Source of the DNA: Pandoraea faecigallinarum
GTDB lineage: Bacteria > Pseudomonadota > Gammaproteobacteria > Burkholderiales > Burkholderiaceae
DNA length: 64,000 nucleotides
Assembly: GCF_001029105.3 (NCBI RefSeq)
Contig: NZ_CP011807.3
Location: 372,001-436,000, forward strand
Reading direction: 5' to 3'
In this document: piece by piece, positions 42,210 to 51,709 of the stretch
How positions within the stretch are numbered: the first letter of the stretch is position 1
Layout of the letters: each line of letters starts with the position of its first letter
Translations under genes and position numbers: made by a program
Notes under the pieces: generated by a model
What the model saw: the letters and a program-made list of their open reading frames with translations, nothing else
Told to the model about the DNA's origin: nothing
Database searches by the model: none

Positions 42210-43421
42210 TCAGAAGCTGTGCTTCAGTCCCATGCCGACGAGCAACTGGGTGCGTGCACCGGCGTCAATGCCATACGAACCCACGGACGCGCTGGCTTCC
42301 ACGGCACGGCCTTGGCTCAGGGTTGTGCCGACAGCCTGCTGATAACCCCCGATGACGTAAGTGGACGTGCGCTTGGACAGGGCGTAAGTCACCCCCGCAT
42401 TGAACTGGTTGTAATGTGCACCGATGGCGCCGTTCGATCGTAAGCGCGTATAGCTGTAGCCGATACCGGTATTGATGGCTGGGGTGAGCGCGTAGGTCGC
42501 GAAGGCGTTGACAGTGTCGAACTTCGCCGTGCCGCTGAACAGCGACATTGCATCGCTGGTGTATTGGGCGTTCGAATACGACAGACCGAGAATCGCAGGG
42601 CCCACTGCGTACTTGCCGCCGATGCGCGCAATGTGCACCTTGCTTGCCGTACGGAACCCGGCGTTGATGGGCGAGTTGAACAGCGAACCGGCGCTACTGG
42701 TCCATTGGCGATACGGCCAGTCCCCATTCATGCCGGGGCGGCCGCGGTTGCTGCCGCCATCGGCGAAGTAGTAGCCTGCCGCGAGGGCGACCGGCCCATT
42801 GCTGTAAGCACCCGCGAGGCCGTAGGAACGCCCCGCGCCAGTCTTTCCCGCGACGTTGCCCGTCGCGTACATGCCCTCGAATTGCAGACCGCCGAAGTTC
42901 GGTGTGGCGTAACGGACCGAGTTGTTGATCCGCGCGCCGTTGTCGTAATTGTCGACGTCGCCCGGCGTGGCGAAGAAACCGCCGAAATAGCCGTCCGCGG
43001 TCAGGCCCTGCACGAGGTTGACGACCGGATCGTATTGACGGCCGATCGTGACCTCGCCCCATTGCGCGCCCTTCAGGCCGACGATGGCCTTGCGGCCGAA
43101 TGCCAGGCCCCCGTTGCCCAGGCTGCCGTTGACCGCGTTGAAGCCGCTTTCGACCTGGAACAGCGCGGTGAGGCCGCGACCGAGCGACTCGGTGCCGCGC
43201 AGACCCCAACGGCTGCCGCCGATGATGTTGCTCGTGATGCCGGAAAACGACTCGGGGCCGCCGGATTGCGCGGTGTGGTTGGCGTGCACGAAACCGGAGT
43301 CGATCGTGCCGTAGAGAGAGACGTTGCTTGCCCTGACGCTTGCAGGCAGTGCAAGCAACGTGAGCGTTGCGGCGAGCGCGAGCGTGCGCAGGCCGGTGGT
43401 CGAGTGTGGACGTTGGTTCAT
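42210..43421 (-). CDS. Gram-negative porin (OmpC-type), second copy
   Basis: The 403-aa outer membrane protein has a signal peptide cleaved after VRA (residue about 31), then SNVSLYGTIDSGFVHANHT. Typical porin blocks are WGLRGTESLGRGLTALFQVESGF, FGRKAIVGLKGAQWGEVTIGRQYDP and the terminal VGMGLKHSF ending in Phe. It is only distantly similar to the porin at 21028-22077. It is probably a substrate channel of the general diffusion type. Confidence 0.92.
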   Translation of the reverse strand: MNQRPHSTTGLRTLALAATLTLLALPASVRASNVSLYGTIDSGFVHANHTAQSGGPESFSGITSNIIGGSRWGLRGTESLGRGLTALFQVESGFNAVNGSLGNGGLAFGRKAIVGLKGAQWGEVTIGRQYDPVVNLVQGLTADGYFGGFFATPGDVDNYDNGARINNSVRYATPNFGGLQFEGMYATGNVAGKTGAGRSYGLAGAYSNGPVALAAGYYFADGGSNRGRPGMNGDWPYRQWTSSAGSLFNSPINAGFRTASKVHIARIGGKYAVGPAILGLSYSNAQYTSDAMSLFSGTAKFDTVNAFATYALTPAINTGIGYSYTRLRSNGAIGAHYNQFNAGVTYALSKRTSTYVIGGYQQAVGTTLSQGRAVEASASVGSYGIDAGARTQLLVGMGLKHSF

Positions 43422-43868
43422 GGTGTCGGGCGCTTGTGGCGCGCAGGGTTGAAATCGACACCGAGAATATTTCTGAACACCTATTCGGATTCCTTATGAA
43501 AATTCCGAAACGGTGCAAATCCGCATGGCAGCGACCATCGTCATTGGTCGCCACCGAATTTTCTAGGAACCCTCCTTAAGGAACGCTCCCGAGCCCCGCG
43601 ATAAGCGGCCTCGTGACGCGAAACGCCGAGGCGGTGATCTACCGCCGCGTATACCTCGATGCGTCGAGGCTCTGGAAGCAGGTCGCGCGGTGAAGTCGAT
43701 CGCGGTCGACCTCGGTTACGCAACCCCCTCGGTTTTCATCGAAATTTTCGCCCGCCAGTCGGGCCCGACGCCGGTGCGGTTCCGGCGTCAGGGGACCTTC
43801 AGTGCGATGGCGCATGACTCCGCGTGATGCCGAAGCCGCGCTGGACCGAGCGGCGCCGCGCGACGGCA
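43422..43868. other. Region between the second porin and mccA
   Basis: This 447-bp stretch contains the porin promoter (left part, AT-rich around 43470-43500) and a degraded regulator fragment on the plus strand, listed separately. No intact gene is present. Confidence 0.5.
43600..43827 (+). pseudogene. Remnant of an AraC-family regulator (C-terminal helix-turn-helix only)
   Basis: Translation of the plus strand gives RCVEALEAGRAVKSIAVDLG then YATPSVFIEIFARQSGPTPV and RFRRQ before TGA. This matches the second helix-turn-helix and end of AraC-type activators (pattern RAxExLxxGxxVxxIAxDLGYxxPSxFIxxFxRxxGxTPxRFRR). Just before it, the fitting residues (YRRRVYL) appear in another frame, so a frameshift separates them. 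The N-terminal part and first helix-turn-helix are missing. It is a dead fragment, possibly of a regulator that once controlled the adjacent porin or mccA. Confidence 0.6.
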
Positions 43869-45890
43869 TTACCGTTTGAAGGCCAGTAACTGCGCGCCTT
43901 CCGGCACCTGATCGCCCACGGCGTACAACACTTCCTCGATTTCGCCGTCTGCCGGTGCGCTGATAGTGTGCTCCATCTTCATGGCTTCCATCACGAGTAG
44001 CGGCGCGCCTTTCTCGACTTTCGTACCGGCGGCGGCGAGCACGGCAATGACCTTGCCGGGCATCGGTGCGGTCAGGCGACCTTCGCCGCCTTCCTGTGCA
44101 CCGGCCTGCGCGAGCGGATCGTGCCAACGCAGCGTCCATGACTGACCGTCGGCGAACACGTGCGCCGTCTCGTGTTCGAAGTCGACGTGCCCCTGAATGC
44201 GGCGCTCGCCGAGCGTCACGCGGTACACCCCGGCATCGTGGGTATAGCGGTAGGGATAGGTCTGATTGTCGATGGTCAGCGTACTGGCCTGTGCGCCGCT
44301 CGTCAGTACGACGTCCAGACGCGTCTCTCCGTGATCGAAAGACATCGTGCGCCGGTAGTCGCCGTTCAGTCGCCAGCCGGTGGCGAGTTGCCATGGCGAA
44401 TCACGGTCGATGCTGTCCTGATACTTGCGCAAGCCGACGACAGTCTCGCGCGAGAGCTGCGCGGCGACCGCCAGCGCCAGTGTCGTGGCGGGCACCGGCG
44501 CCGCGGCCGGGAACAGTGTGTCGCGATGGCGTTCGATCAGGCCCGTATCGAGGTCCGCGCCCGAGAACGGTTCGCTGGCGACGAGGCGTCCGAGAAACGC
44601 GATGTTGGTCTGCACGCCGACCACGCGGTATTGACCAAGCGCACGACGCATGCGGGCGAGCGCTTCGTCGCGATCCTGTCCCCAGACGATCAGCTTGGCG
44701 ATCATGGGGTCGTAGAACGGCGAGATGGTATCGCCTTCGCGCACGCCCGAATCGATACGCACCGCCGCCGGCGATGTCGCACTGCCGATGTCGAACTGCA
44801 CCGCGGCGGGCGGACGCAGCGTGGAGAGTGTGCCCGTCGACGGCAGGAAGTTGTTATCCGGATTCTCGGCATAGATACGCGCTTCGAGGGCATGGCCGTG
44901 AATGCGCAGTTCGTCTTGCCTGCGCGGCAGCACTTCGTCGGCGGCCACGCGCAGTTGCCATTCGACCAGATCGAGACCGGTGATCATCTCCGTGACCGGG
45001 TGCTCCACCTGAAGACGCGTATTCATCTCCATGAAGTAGAACGAACCGTCCTGATTGGCGATGAACTCGACCGTGCCCGCCCCCACGTAACCGACGGCAC
45101 GCGCGGCGTTGCACGCGGCTTCGCCCATGGCACGGCGGCGCTCGTCGGTCATGCCCGGCGCGGGGGCTTCTTCCAGCACTTTCTGGTGGCGGCGCTGCAC
45201 CGAGCAGTCGCGCTCGAACAGATAGACGCAATTGCCGTGCGTGTCGGCGAACACCTGAATCTCGATGTGGCGCGGACGCGTCAGATACTTTTCCACCAGC
45301 ACGCGTTCGTCGCCGAAGCTGCTGGCGGCCTCGCGCTGGCAAGAGGCCAGCGCGGCGCGGAAGGCGTCGCTGTGCTCGACCACGCGCATGCCTTTGCCGC
45401 CGCCGCCGGCGCTCGCCTTGAGCAGCACCGGGTAGCCGATCTCGTCGGCGCGCGCGTGCAGGAATGCGGGGTCCTGATTGTCGCCGTGGTAGCCCGGCAC
45501 CAATGGCACGGCCGCCCCTTCCATGAGTGTCTTGGCCGCGCTCTTGCTGCCCATGGCGTGAATGGCGCCGACCGGCGGGCCGATGAAGACGATGCCCGCG
45601 TCGTGACACGCGGCGGCGAACGCCTCGTTCTCGGACAGGAAGCCGTAGCCCGGATGGATGGCCTGCGCGCCGGTGGCCCTGGCGGCCGCGATGATCGCGT
45701 CGACGCGCAGGTAGCTCTCGCGTGCGGCGGCGCCGCCCACGTGCACGGCTTCGTCGCACACGGCGACGTGCTTGGCATGCGCATCGGCATCGGAGTAGAC
45801 GGCCACCGTGCGGATGCCCAGACGTGCGGCTGTCGCGGCCACACGGCAGGCGATTTCGCCGCGGTTGGCGATGAGGATCTTGTCGAACAT
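43869..45890 (-). CDS. mccA: Methylcrotonyl-CoA carboxylase, biotin-containing alpha subunit
   Basis: The 673-aa subunit carries biotin carboxylase (N-terminal, MFDKILIANRGEIACRV; ATP-grasp KASAGGGGKGMRVV near residues 158-171; EMNTRLQVEHPVTE) and a C-terminal biotinyl domain with K638 in EAMKMEH. With MccB it carboxylates 3-methylcrotonyl-CoA in leucine degradation. A propionyl-/acetyl-CoA carboxylase identity is less likely because mccB, enoyl-CoA hydratase and liuA are nearby. It follows bioB by 186 bp. The start MFDKILIANRG is standard; upstream in-frame codons were rejected. Confidence 0.9.
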   Translation of the reverse strand: MFDKILIANRGEIACRVAATAARLGIRTVAVYSDADAHAKHVAVCDEAVHVGGAAARESYLRVDAIIAAARATGAQAIHPGYGFLSENEAFAAACHDAGIVFIGPPVGAIHAMGSKSAAKTLMEGAAVPLVPGYHGDNQDPAFLHARADEIGYPVLLKASAGGGGKGMRVVEHSDAFRAALASCQREAASSFGDERVLVEKYLTRPRHIEIQVFADTHGNCVYLFERDCSVQRRHQKVLEEAPAPGMTDERRRAMGEAACNAARAVGYVGAGTVEFIANQDGSFYFMEMNTRLQVEHPVTEMITGLDLVEWQLRVAADEVLPRRQDELRIHGHALEARIYAENPDNNFLPSTGTLSTLRPPAAVQFDIGSATSPAAVRIDSGVREGDTISPFYDPMIAKLIVWGQDRDEALARMRRALGQYRVVGVQTNIAFLGRLVASEPFSGADLDTGLIERHRDTLFPAAAPVPATTLALAVAAQLSRETVVGLRKYQDSIDRDSPWQLATGWRLNGDYRRTMSFDHGETRLDVVLTSGAQASTLTIDNQTYPYRYTHDAGVYRVTLGERRIQGHVDFEHETAHVFADGQSWTLRWHDPLAQAGAQEGGEGRLTAPMPGKVIAVLAAAGTKVEKGAPLLVMEAMKMEHTISAPADGEIEEVLYAVGDQVPEGAQLLAFKR

Positions 45891-46076
45891 GTTGCCTCCG
45901 GAAAATGATCGATTTGGGCGGCGCTTGCACGCAGCGATTCCGCTTGTGGCGGAAGACCGGCGTACCCGCACCATTCTCTTTGCTATCCAGCTTTGCCGCC
46001 ACCGCGAATCGTCTCGCGCGATTTGCTCGCAGGAGCGGCTTTCAATCCTTCAACGCCAGCGCGGCTTCGTCCGCAC

Positions 46077-47141
46077 TCAGTGCGCGGCACACGCCCCAGC
46101 GTCGTCGCCTTCACCGGCAGCACCGGCGCTTTCCACGCCGAGTTTTTCCTCGGTCGACGTGCGCATGCCGAGCCGTGCAAGCAGTGCGCGGTCATGCTCG
46201 GCCTGCGGGTTTTGCGTGACGAGCAGCTTCTCGCCGTAGAACATCGAGTTCGCACCGGCGAGAAAGCACAGCGATTGCAGCGCATCGTCCATCATCTCGC
46301 GTCCGGCCGAGAGCCGGACCATCGCGCGCGGCATGGTGATGCGCGCCACGGCGATCATGCGCACGAAGTCGAACGGATCGACGCTCTCGTTGTTCTCCAG
46401 CGGCGTGCCTTCGACTTTCATCAGGTTGTTGATGGGCACCGACTCCGGATAGGGCGACAGGTTCGCCAGCTGTGCGATCAGGCCGGCGCGCTCGCGGCGT
46501 GTCTCGCCCAGACCGACGATGCCGCCGCAGCAAACCTTCAGCCCGGCGTCGCGCACGCGCGCGAGCGTGTCGAGACGATCCTGATACGTGCGCGTCGTGA
46601 TGATCTGACCATAGAACTCGGGCGACGTATCGAGGTTGTGATTGTAGTAATCGAGACCGGCGTCACGCAGTTGCTGCGCCTGACCGTCGCGCAGCATGCC
46701 GAGCGTTACGCACGTCTCCAGACCGAGGGCCTTCACCCTGCTAACCATTTCGCCGACGGCATCGACCTGATGCGGCTTCGGGCTGCGCCATGCGGCGCCC
46801 ATGCAGAAGCGTGTCGCACCGGCGTCTTTCGCCCGCTGTGCGGCGGCCACCACTTCGTCGATGGGCATGAGCTTCTCGGCTTCCACCCCGGTGTCGTACT
46901 TTGCCGACTGCGGGCAATAGGCGCAGTCTTCCGGGCAGCCGCCCGTCTTGATCGACAGCAGCGTGGAGAGCTGCACGGCGTTGGCGTCGAAATGTTCGCG
47001 ATGCACCTGCTGTGCGCGGAAAACCAGATCGTTGAACGGCAGGGCGAACAGGGCTTCGATCTGCGCGACGGTCCAGGGCGTTTCGTTGCGGCGCAGCGCT
47101 TCGTCGTGTCCGTGAGCGGCGGTGTGAGCGTGAACTTGCAT
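46077..47141 (-). CDS. bioB: Biotin synthase
   Basis: BioB is a radical SAM enzyme that inserts sulfur into dethiobiotin. The 354-aa sequence has the CxxxCxxC cluster motif in [13 protein letters not shown] (residues about 66-78) and the conserved [12 protein letters not shown] and GGIVGLGET motifs. The N-terminus is a short His-rich leader ([14 protein letters not shown]). It is the last gene of the bioA-bioF-bioD-bioB run, 63 bp after bioD. The C-terminus is slightly extended over the E. coli enzyme. Confidence 0.97.
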   Translation of the reverse strand: MQVHAHTAAHGHDEALRRNETPWTVAQIEALFALPFNDLVFRAQQVHREHFDANAVQLSTLLSIKTGGCPEDCAYCPQSAKYDTGVEAEKLMPIDEVVAAAQRAKDAGATRFCMGAAWRSPKPHQVDAVGEMVSRVKALGLETCVTLGMLRDGQAQQLRDAGLDYYNHNLDTSPEFYGQIITTRTYQDRLDTLARVRDAGLKVCCGGIVGLGETRRERAGLIAQLANLSPYPESVPINNLMKVEGTPLENNESVDPFDFVRMIAVARITMPRAMVRLSAGREMMDDALQSLCFLAGANSMFYGEKLLVTQNPQAEHDRALLARLGMRTSTEEKLGVESAGAAGEGDDAGACAAH

Positions 47142-47204
47142 GGCGTGATTCCTTGAATTCCGTATAGGTTCGATGGCGCGATGACGGCGGTTCGTTCCGC
47201 CTCG

Positions 47205-48005
47205 TCAGGGCGTCGAATGCGCACGCGCGGCGAGCGATGGCGTCGCGCCGTGCGGCGTGCTCGCGACAAGCGGCGCGATGTCGAGGTAACCGGAGGCTGT
47301 GGCCGCGTCGGGGTGCGGCAGATGCGGCACGCGTCCGAGCAGCGGGGCGTCCAGTCGCGCGGCGATCGCGTCGACGTTGGCGTCCACGTGGCGCATGTCC
47401 GGATCGATGTGATTCGCCACCCAGCCGGCGAGCGCCAGGCCGCGCGAGGCGATCGCTTCGGCCGTCAGTAGCGCGTGGCTGATGCAGCCGAGCCGCAGAC
47501 CGACGACGAGGACGACCGGCAGCCCGAGCTGGCGCGCGAGATCGGCGGTGTCGGGCGCATTGGCCTGCGGCCCGAGCGGCACGCGAAAGCCGCCGACGCC
47601 TTCGACGATCACCAGATCGGCCCGCGCTGCCACACGTGCATAGCCGGCCCGGATCACGCTGCAATCGAGCGCGACGCCTTCGGCGGCTGCCGCGATGTGC
47701 GGTGCCGTGGCGTCCTTGAGCACGTACGGGCAATACCAGTCGTGCGGCAGCTTCAGATTGCTCGCCCGGTACAGTTGCTCGACGTCCTCGTTGACGAAGC
47801 GGCCATTGTGTTCCGACGCACCGGCCGCGACCGACTTCAATCCGGCGCATACCAGCCCGCGGCGCGCGGCCGCGTGAAGCAGTGCCGACGAGACGAGCGT
47901 CTTGCCGATTTCGGTGTCCGTGCCGGTGACGAAGAACGCGTGACGGGCGGGCGTGGCCCGCTCGGCCGGTGTATCGATGGTGAGCGTGGGGTGCCGGTCA
48001 GCCAT
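47205..48005 (-). CDS. bioD: Dethiobiotin synthetase
   Basis: BioD closes the ureido ring of 7,8-diaminopelargonate with ATP and CO2. The 266-aa protein has the P-loop GTDTEIGKT (about residues 28-36) and the motifs [10 protein letters not shown] and [20 protein letters not shown]. It starts at [10 protein letters not shown], overlapping the end of bioF by 8 bp. A C-terminal Ala/His/Ser stretch exceeds the usual 220-240 aa. Confidence 0.95.
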   Translation of the reverse strand: MADRHPTLTIDTPAERATPARHAFFVTGTDTEIGKTLVSSALLHAAARRGLVCAGLKSVAAGASEHNGRFVNEDVEQLYRASNLKLPHDWYCPYVLKDATAPHIAAAAEGVALDCSVIRAGYARVAARADLVIVEGVGGFRVPLGPQANAPDTADLARQLGLPVVLVVGLRLGCISHALLTAEAIASRGLALAGWVANHIDPDMRHVDANVDAIAARLDAPLLGRVPHLPHPDAATASGYLDIAPLVASTPHGATPSLAARAHSTP

Positions 48006-49206
48006 GCGGGTTCTCCGTCCAGTCGTGGTCGAGTCGATTGATGGCGCGCGCAAGGCGTGCGACGTCGTCGGCCGTATGCGCGGCGCTCAACGTCAGCCGC
48101 AGGCGCGACGTGCCCGGCGCCACCGTCGGCGGCCGAATGGCCGGCACCCACAGCCCGGCTTCGGCCAGGCCCGCCTGCGCATGCAGGGCGGCGGCGTTCT
48201 CGCCGAGGACGATCGGCTGCACCCCCGTGGGCGAGACCATGTGATGCCAGTGCCGCAGCGTGAGCGAATCGCGCAGTTGCGCGATGCGCGCTTGCAGCGT
48301 GGCCCGTCGTTCACGGCCTTCGTCCCCGGCGATGATCTCCAGGCTCGCGAGCAGGGCGTGCGCTTGCGAAGGTGCGGCGGCCGTGGTGAAAATGTACGGG
48401 CGTGCCCGGTTGACGAGCCATTCGACGACGCGGCGGTTGGCCGCCACGAATGCACCGCCGACCCCGGCGGCCTTGCCCAGCGTGCCGATGATGACGAGGT
48501 TGGGCGAGCGCATGTCGAAGTGCTCGAACACGCCGCGTCCGTTCGCGCCCATGACCCCGAAGCCATGGGCGTCGTCCACGATCAGCCAGGCGTGGTGGCG
48601 TTCGGCGAGCGCGAGCAATTGCGGCAGCGGCGCCATGTCGCCGTCCATCGAGAACACGCCGTCGGTGACGATCAGTTTCGTCTCGGCCGTGCTCGCATCG
48701 AGCAGCGCGGCGAGCGCATCGACGTCGCCATGCGGGTAGACGTGCGTCTTCGCACGCGACAGGCGCGCACCGTCGATCAGCGAGGCGTGATTGAGCGCTT
48801 CGGAGAAGATCTCGGCGTCCTTGCCGGCCAGCGCGGAGATCGTCGCCAGATTGGCCATGTACCCCGTGCAGAAATACAACGCACGAGCGTCGACCAGATG
48901 CGGCGACATGAACGCGGCCAGCGCGTCTTCGAGCGCCGCATGCGCCTGCGAATGACCGCTGATGAGGTGCGATGCGCCGCTGCCCGCGCCGTAACGCCGT
49001 GCCCCTTCGATCAGGGCTTCGACGACCTTCGGATGCGCGGCCAGACCGAGATAGTCGTTGCTGGCGAATGCGAGGACGTCGCGGCCGTCGGCGCGCACGT
49101 GGGGCTGACAGGGCGTGGACACCACCCGATGGCGCCGGCGCAGATGCTGGCGATCGAGTTCCGCCAGACCGGCATCGAGACGCTGGAGCAGGAGGGGCGT
49201 GGTCAT
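47998..49206 (-). CDS. bioF: 8-amino-7-oxononanoate synthase
   Basis: BioF condenses pimeloyl-thioester with alanine using PLP. The 402-aa protein has [13 protein letters not shown] at the N-terminus, [19 protein letters not shown], the [10 protein letters not shown] motif (around residue 210) and the PLP lysine in [13 protein letters not shown] (around residue 240). It overlaps bioA by 4 bp at the start and bioD by 8 bp at the end. The start [11 protein letters not shown] sits in the bioA stop (ATGA). Confidence 0.96.
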   Translation of the reverse strand: MTTPLLLQRLDAGLAELDRQHLRRRHRVVSTPCQPHVRADGRDVLAFASNDYLGLAAHPKVVEALIEGARRYGAGSGASHLISGHSQAHAALEDALAAFMSPHLVDARALYFCTGYMANLATISALAGKDAEIFSEALNHASLIDGARLSRAKTHVYPHGDVDALAALLDASTAETKLIVTDGVFSMDGDMAPLPQLLALAERHHAWLIVDDAHGFGVMGANGRGVFEHFDMRSPNLVIIGTLGKAAGVGGAFVAANRRVVEWLVNRARPYIFTTAAAPSQAHALLASLEIIAGDEGRERRATLQARIAQLRDSLTLRHWHHMVSPTGVQPIVLGENAAALHAQAGLAEAGLWVPAIRPPTVAPGTSRLRLTLSAAHTADDVARLARAINRLDHDWTENPHG

Positions 49207-50576
49207 GCGCTCACCTCCGCGCAGGCCATGGTGGCGTCGAAGGCGGCCAGCGTTTGTGCGGCGAGCCAGTCGATGGTGCCTTCGTCCAGCACGTACGGCG
49301 GCATCAGATACACCGTCGCACCGAGAGGGCGCACCAGCACGCCGCGGGCGCGGGCTTCGGTGTAGAAGCGTTTCGCAAAGTCGCCGGCGGCCCCCGGTGT
49401 GTCCGGCAGCACGGCGTCGAATGCCCAGATCATGCCGCGCTGGCGGAAGTGCCGCGCACGCGGATCGTGCGCGAGCGGCGAGAGCGCCCGCGTGAGGCGC
49501 TCGGCACGGATCGCATTGCGAACGAGCACATCGTCGTCGGCAAAAATGTCGAGCGTGGCGAGCGCCGCACGGCACGCCAGCGGATTGCCGGTGTACGAAT
49601 GCGAGTGCAGAAAGCCGCGGGCGGTGTCGTCGTCGTAAAAGGCGTCGTATATCGCGTCGCGCGAGAGGACCAGCGAGAGCGGCAGGTAGCCGCCGCTGAT
49701 GCCCTTGGAGAGCGTGAGCAGATCGGGCCAGATGCCCGCCTGTTCGCTCGCGAAGAACGTGCCGGTGCGTCCGCAGCCGACAGCGATTTCGTCCGCGATC
49801 ATGTGAGCGCCGTGCTCGTCGCACAGCGCGCGCACGAGGCGCAGGTATTCGGGATCGTGCATCGCCATGCCCGCCGCGCATTGCACGAGCGGCTCGACGA
49901 TGACCGCGGCGACGCGCCCTTCGCGCTGTGCGAGCAAGGTGTCGAGTTCGGCGGCGGCGCGACGCGCCACATCGACCGCCGTTTCGCCATCGCGTGCGCG
50001 ACGCGCGTCGGGCGACGCCACGACGTGTGCATGGCGCAGCAGCGGATCGTAGGCATCACGGAACAAGGCGACGTCCGTCACGGCAAGCGCGCCGAGCGTC
50101 TCGCCGTGATAGCCATTGCGTACGCACACGAATTCGCGCTTGTCGCTGTGGCCCCGGTTGCGCCACGCGTGAAAACTCATCTTGAGCGCGATCTCGACGG
50201 CCGATGCGCCATCGGACGCAAAGAACGCATGGCCGAGCACGCCGCCGGTCAATGCCGACAGCCGCTCGGCCAGCGAGACGACCGGCTCGTGCGTGAAACC
50301 GGCGAGCATGGCGTGTTCGAGGCGGCCGAGCTGATCGACGAGCGCCGCGTTGATGCGCGGATTCGCATGGCCGAACAGATTGACCCACCACGAACTGATC
50401 GCATTGAGGTAGCGCTCGCCGCCGGTATCGACGAGCCATGGACCTTCGCCGTGAGACAGGGCGACGAGCGGCAGCTTTGCCTGTTGCTTCATCTGCGTGC
50501 AAGGGTGCCAGACCTGTCGCAGGCTGCGCGCGGCGAGATCACCGGGACCGGTGGGGGGGCGCGGGGAGGCGTCCAT
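49203..50576 (-). CDS. bioA: Adenosylmethionine-8-amino-7-oxononanoate aminotransferase
   Basis: BioA transfers an amino group from S-adenosylmethionine to 8-amino-7-oxononanoate. The 457-aa class III aminotransferase shows the VWHPCTQM N-terminal motif, [38 protein letters not shown]-type [12 protein letters not shown], and the PLP lysine in [20 protein letters not shown] stands six bases before MDASPRPPT. An upstream frame extension was rejected as promoter. It leads the bio gene run, which has no bioC or bioH in this window. Confidence 0.96.
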   Translation of the reverse strand: MDASPRPPTGPGDLAARSLRQVWHPCTQMKQQAKLPLVALSHGEGPWLVDTGGERYLNAISSWWVNLFGHANPRINAALVDQLGRLEHAMLAGFTHEPVVSLAERLSALTGGVLGHAFFASDGASAVEIALKMSFHAWRNRGHSDKREFVCVRNGYHGETLGALAVTDVALFRDAYDPLLRHAHVVASPDARRARDGETAVDVARRAAAELDTLLAQREGRVAAVIVEPLVQCAAGMAMHDPEYLRLVRALCDEHGAHMIADEIAVGCGRTGTFFASEQAGIWPDLLTLSKGISGGYLPLSLVLSRDAIYDAFYDDDTARGFLHSHSYTGNPLACRAALATLDIFADDDVLVRNAIRAERLTRALSPLAHDPRARHFRQRGMIWAFDAVLPDTPGAAGDFAKRFYTEARARGVLVRPLGATVYLMPPYVLDEGTIDWLAAQTLAAFDATMACAEVSA

Positions 50577-50870
50577 CTTCGACTCCTTGGAGGGCTGTGC
50601 CGGACGACGATCGTCATGACGCGCGTCGTCGGTACGGCTGGCCGGTGCCGGGCAGGAGACTGCCCGTTGCTGCACGTGGCCGGAGGTGGGGGATGGGCGC
50701 ATGGTAGGCAAAGCGATTTGGCAGGGCAATAGGCGGAATTGGCGCAAAAATTCGCTGTTTTGTGAGCCGTAAAAAGACGTTATCGGCAATTTCGTAAATC
50801 TCGCCGTCAACATTGCGGCATCTCCGCCCTCGCCTCTCCCAAAAAAAATTTGTAACCGCGATGGGGACGC
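50577..50870. other. Gap between the liu block and the bio genes
   Basis: This 294-bp gap probably holds the promoter of bioA and the end of the enoyl-CoA hydratase transcript. A run of eight T (minus strand, 50841-50848) follows a weak stem after the hydratase stop and may terminate. A TTGACG about 240 bp before bioA could be a -35 element. No BirA-type operator was recognised. Confidence 0.4.
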
Positions 50871-51662
50871 TCAGGAAGCGTTGCGCCACGATGGCGATCG
50901 CTTCTCAAGGAACGAACGCACGCCTTCGCGACCATCACCGGACGCGCGGATCGTTGCGATGCGATCCGCCGTGTCGGCGATGGCGGCGTCATCGATGGCA
51001 CGGCCCGCGAAGTCCTGTACCAGACGCTTGCATTCCTTCACGGCGTTCGGACTGTTGTCCACGAGCGCCCGGGTCAGGGCGCTCACGGTGCCGTCGAGAG
51101 CTTCGGCGCTCACGACTTCGTGCACCAGGCCGAGACGCTGTGCCGTCGCCGCCGTGAAGCGTTCGGCCGTCACGAAGTAACGGCGCGACGCCTGCTCGCC
51201 CAGCGCCCGGATGACGTAAGGGCCGATGGTGGCGGGAATCAGGCCGAGTTTCGCTTCGGACAGGCAGAAGTGCGCAGTGTCGACGGCCACCACGATGTCG
51301 GCCACCGCTGCGAGGCCGACGCCGCCCGCATACGTATCGCCCTGCACGCGCGCAATCACCGGCTTGGGGCAGCGGTAGATGGTGCTGAGCATGACCGCGA
51401 GCGTCATCGCATCGGCGCGGTTCTCGGTGTCCGAGTAGCCGGCCATCTTCTTCATCCAGTTCAGGTCGGCGCCGGCGCAGAACGCGACGCCTTCGGCGGC
51501 CAGCACGATGGCGCGCACGTCATCGTTCGTGGCGAGGGCCCGGAAGGTGCCGGTCAGTTCTTCAATGACAGTTTCGTTGAACGCGTTACGCACGTCCGGG
51601 CGGTTGAGCGTGACGGTGGCGACGTGCGCGTCGACACGGAGTTTGAGTGTGGCGAGATTCAT
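50871..51662 (-). CDS. liuC: Enoyl-CoA hydratase, probable 3-methylglutaconyl-CoA hydratase
   Basis: The 263-aa crotonase-fold enzyme shows FCAGADLNWMKKM (oxyanion motif, about residues 61-73), GDTYAGGVGLAAVADIVVAVDTA and SEAKLGLIPATIGPYV. In the leucine pathway this enzyme hydrates 3-methylglutaconyl-CoA to HMG-CoA. Its position between mccB and the bio genes supports that assignment. It starts 47 bp after the mccB stop. Sequence alone would also fit other short-chain enoyl-CoA hydratases. Confidence 0.88.
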   Translation of the reverse strand: MNLATLKLRVDAHVATVTLNRPDVRNAFNETVIEELTGTFRALATNDDVRAIVLAAEGVAFCAGADLNWMKKMAGYSDTENRADAMTLAVMLSTIYRCPKPVIARVQGDTYAGGVGLAAVADIVVAVDTAHFCLSEAKLGLIPATIGPYVIRALGEQASRRYFVTAERFTAATAQRLGLVHEVVSAEALDGTVSALTRALVDNSPNAVKECKRLVQDFAGRAIDDAAIADTADRIATIRASGDGREGVRSFLEKRSPSWRNAS

Positions 51663-51709
51663 GTCGGGATTCCTGGTTGATCCGAAGGCGCGGGCACGGG
51701 GGCTGGCGA

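Noticed and set aside
44160..45908. 582-aa open frame on the plus strand
   Set aside because: Antisense shadow of mccA caused by the high GC content; no recognisable motif.
47953..49365. 470-aa open frame on the plus strand
   Set aside because: Opposite bioF and bioA, whose motifs and overlaps are unambiguous.
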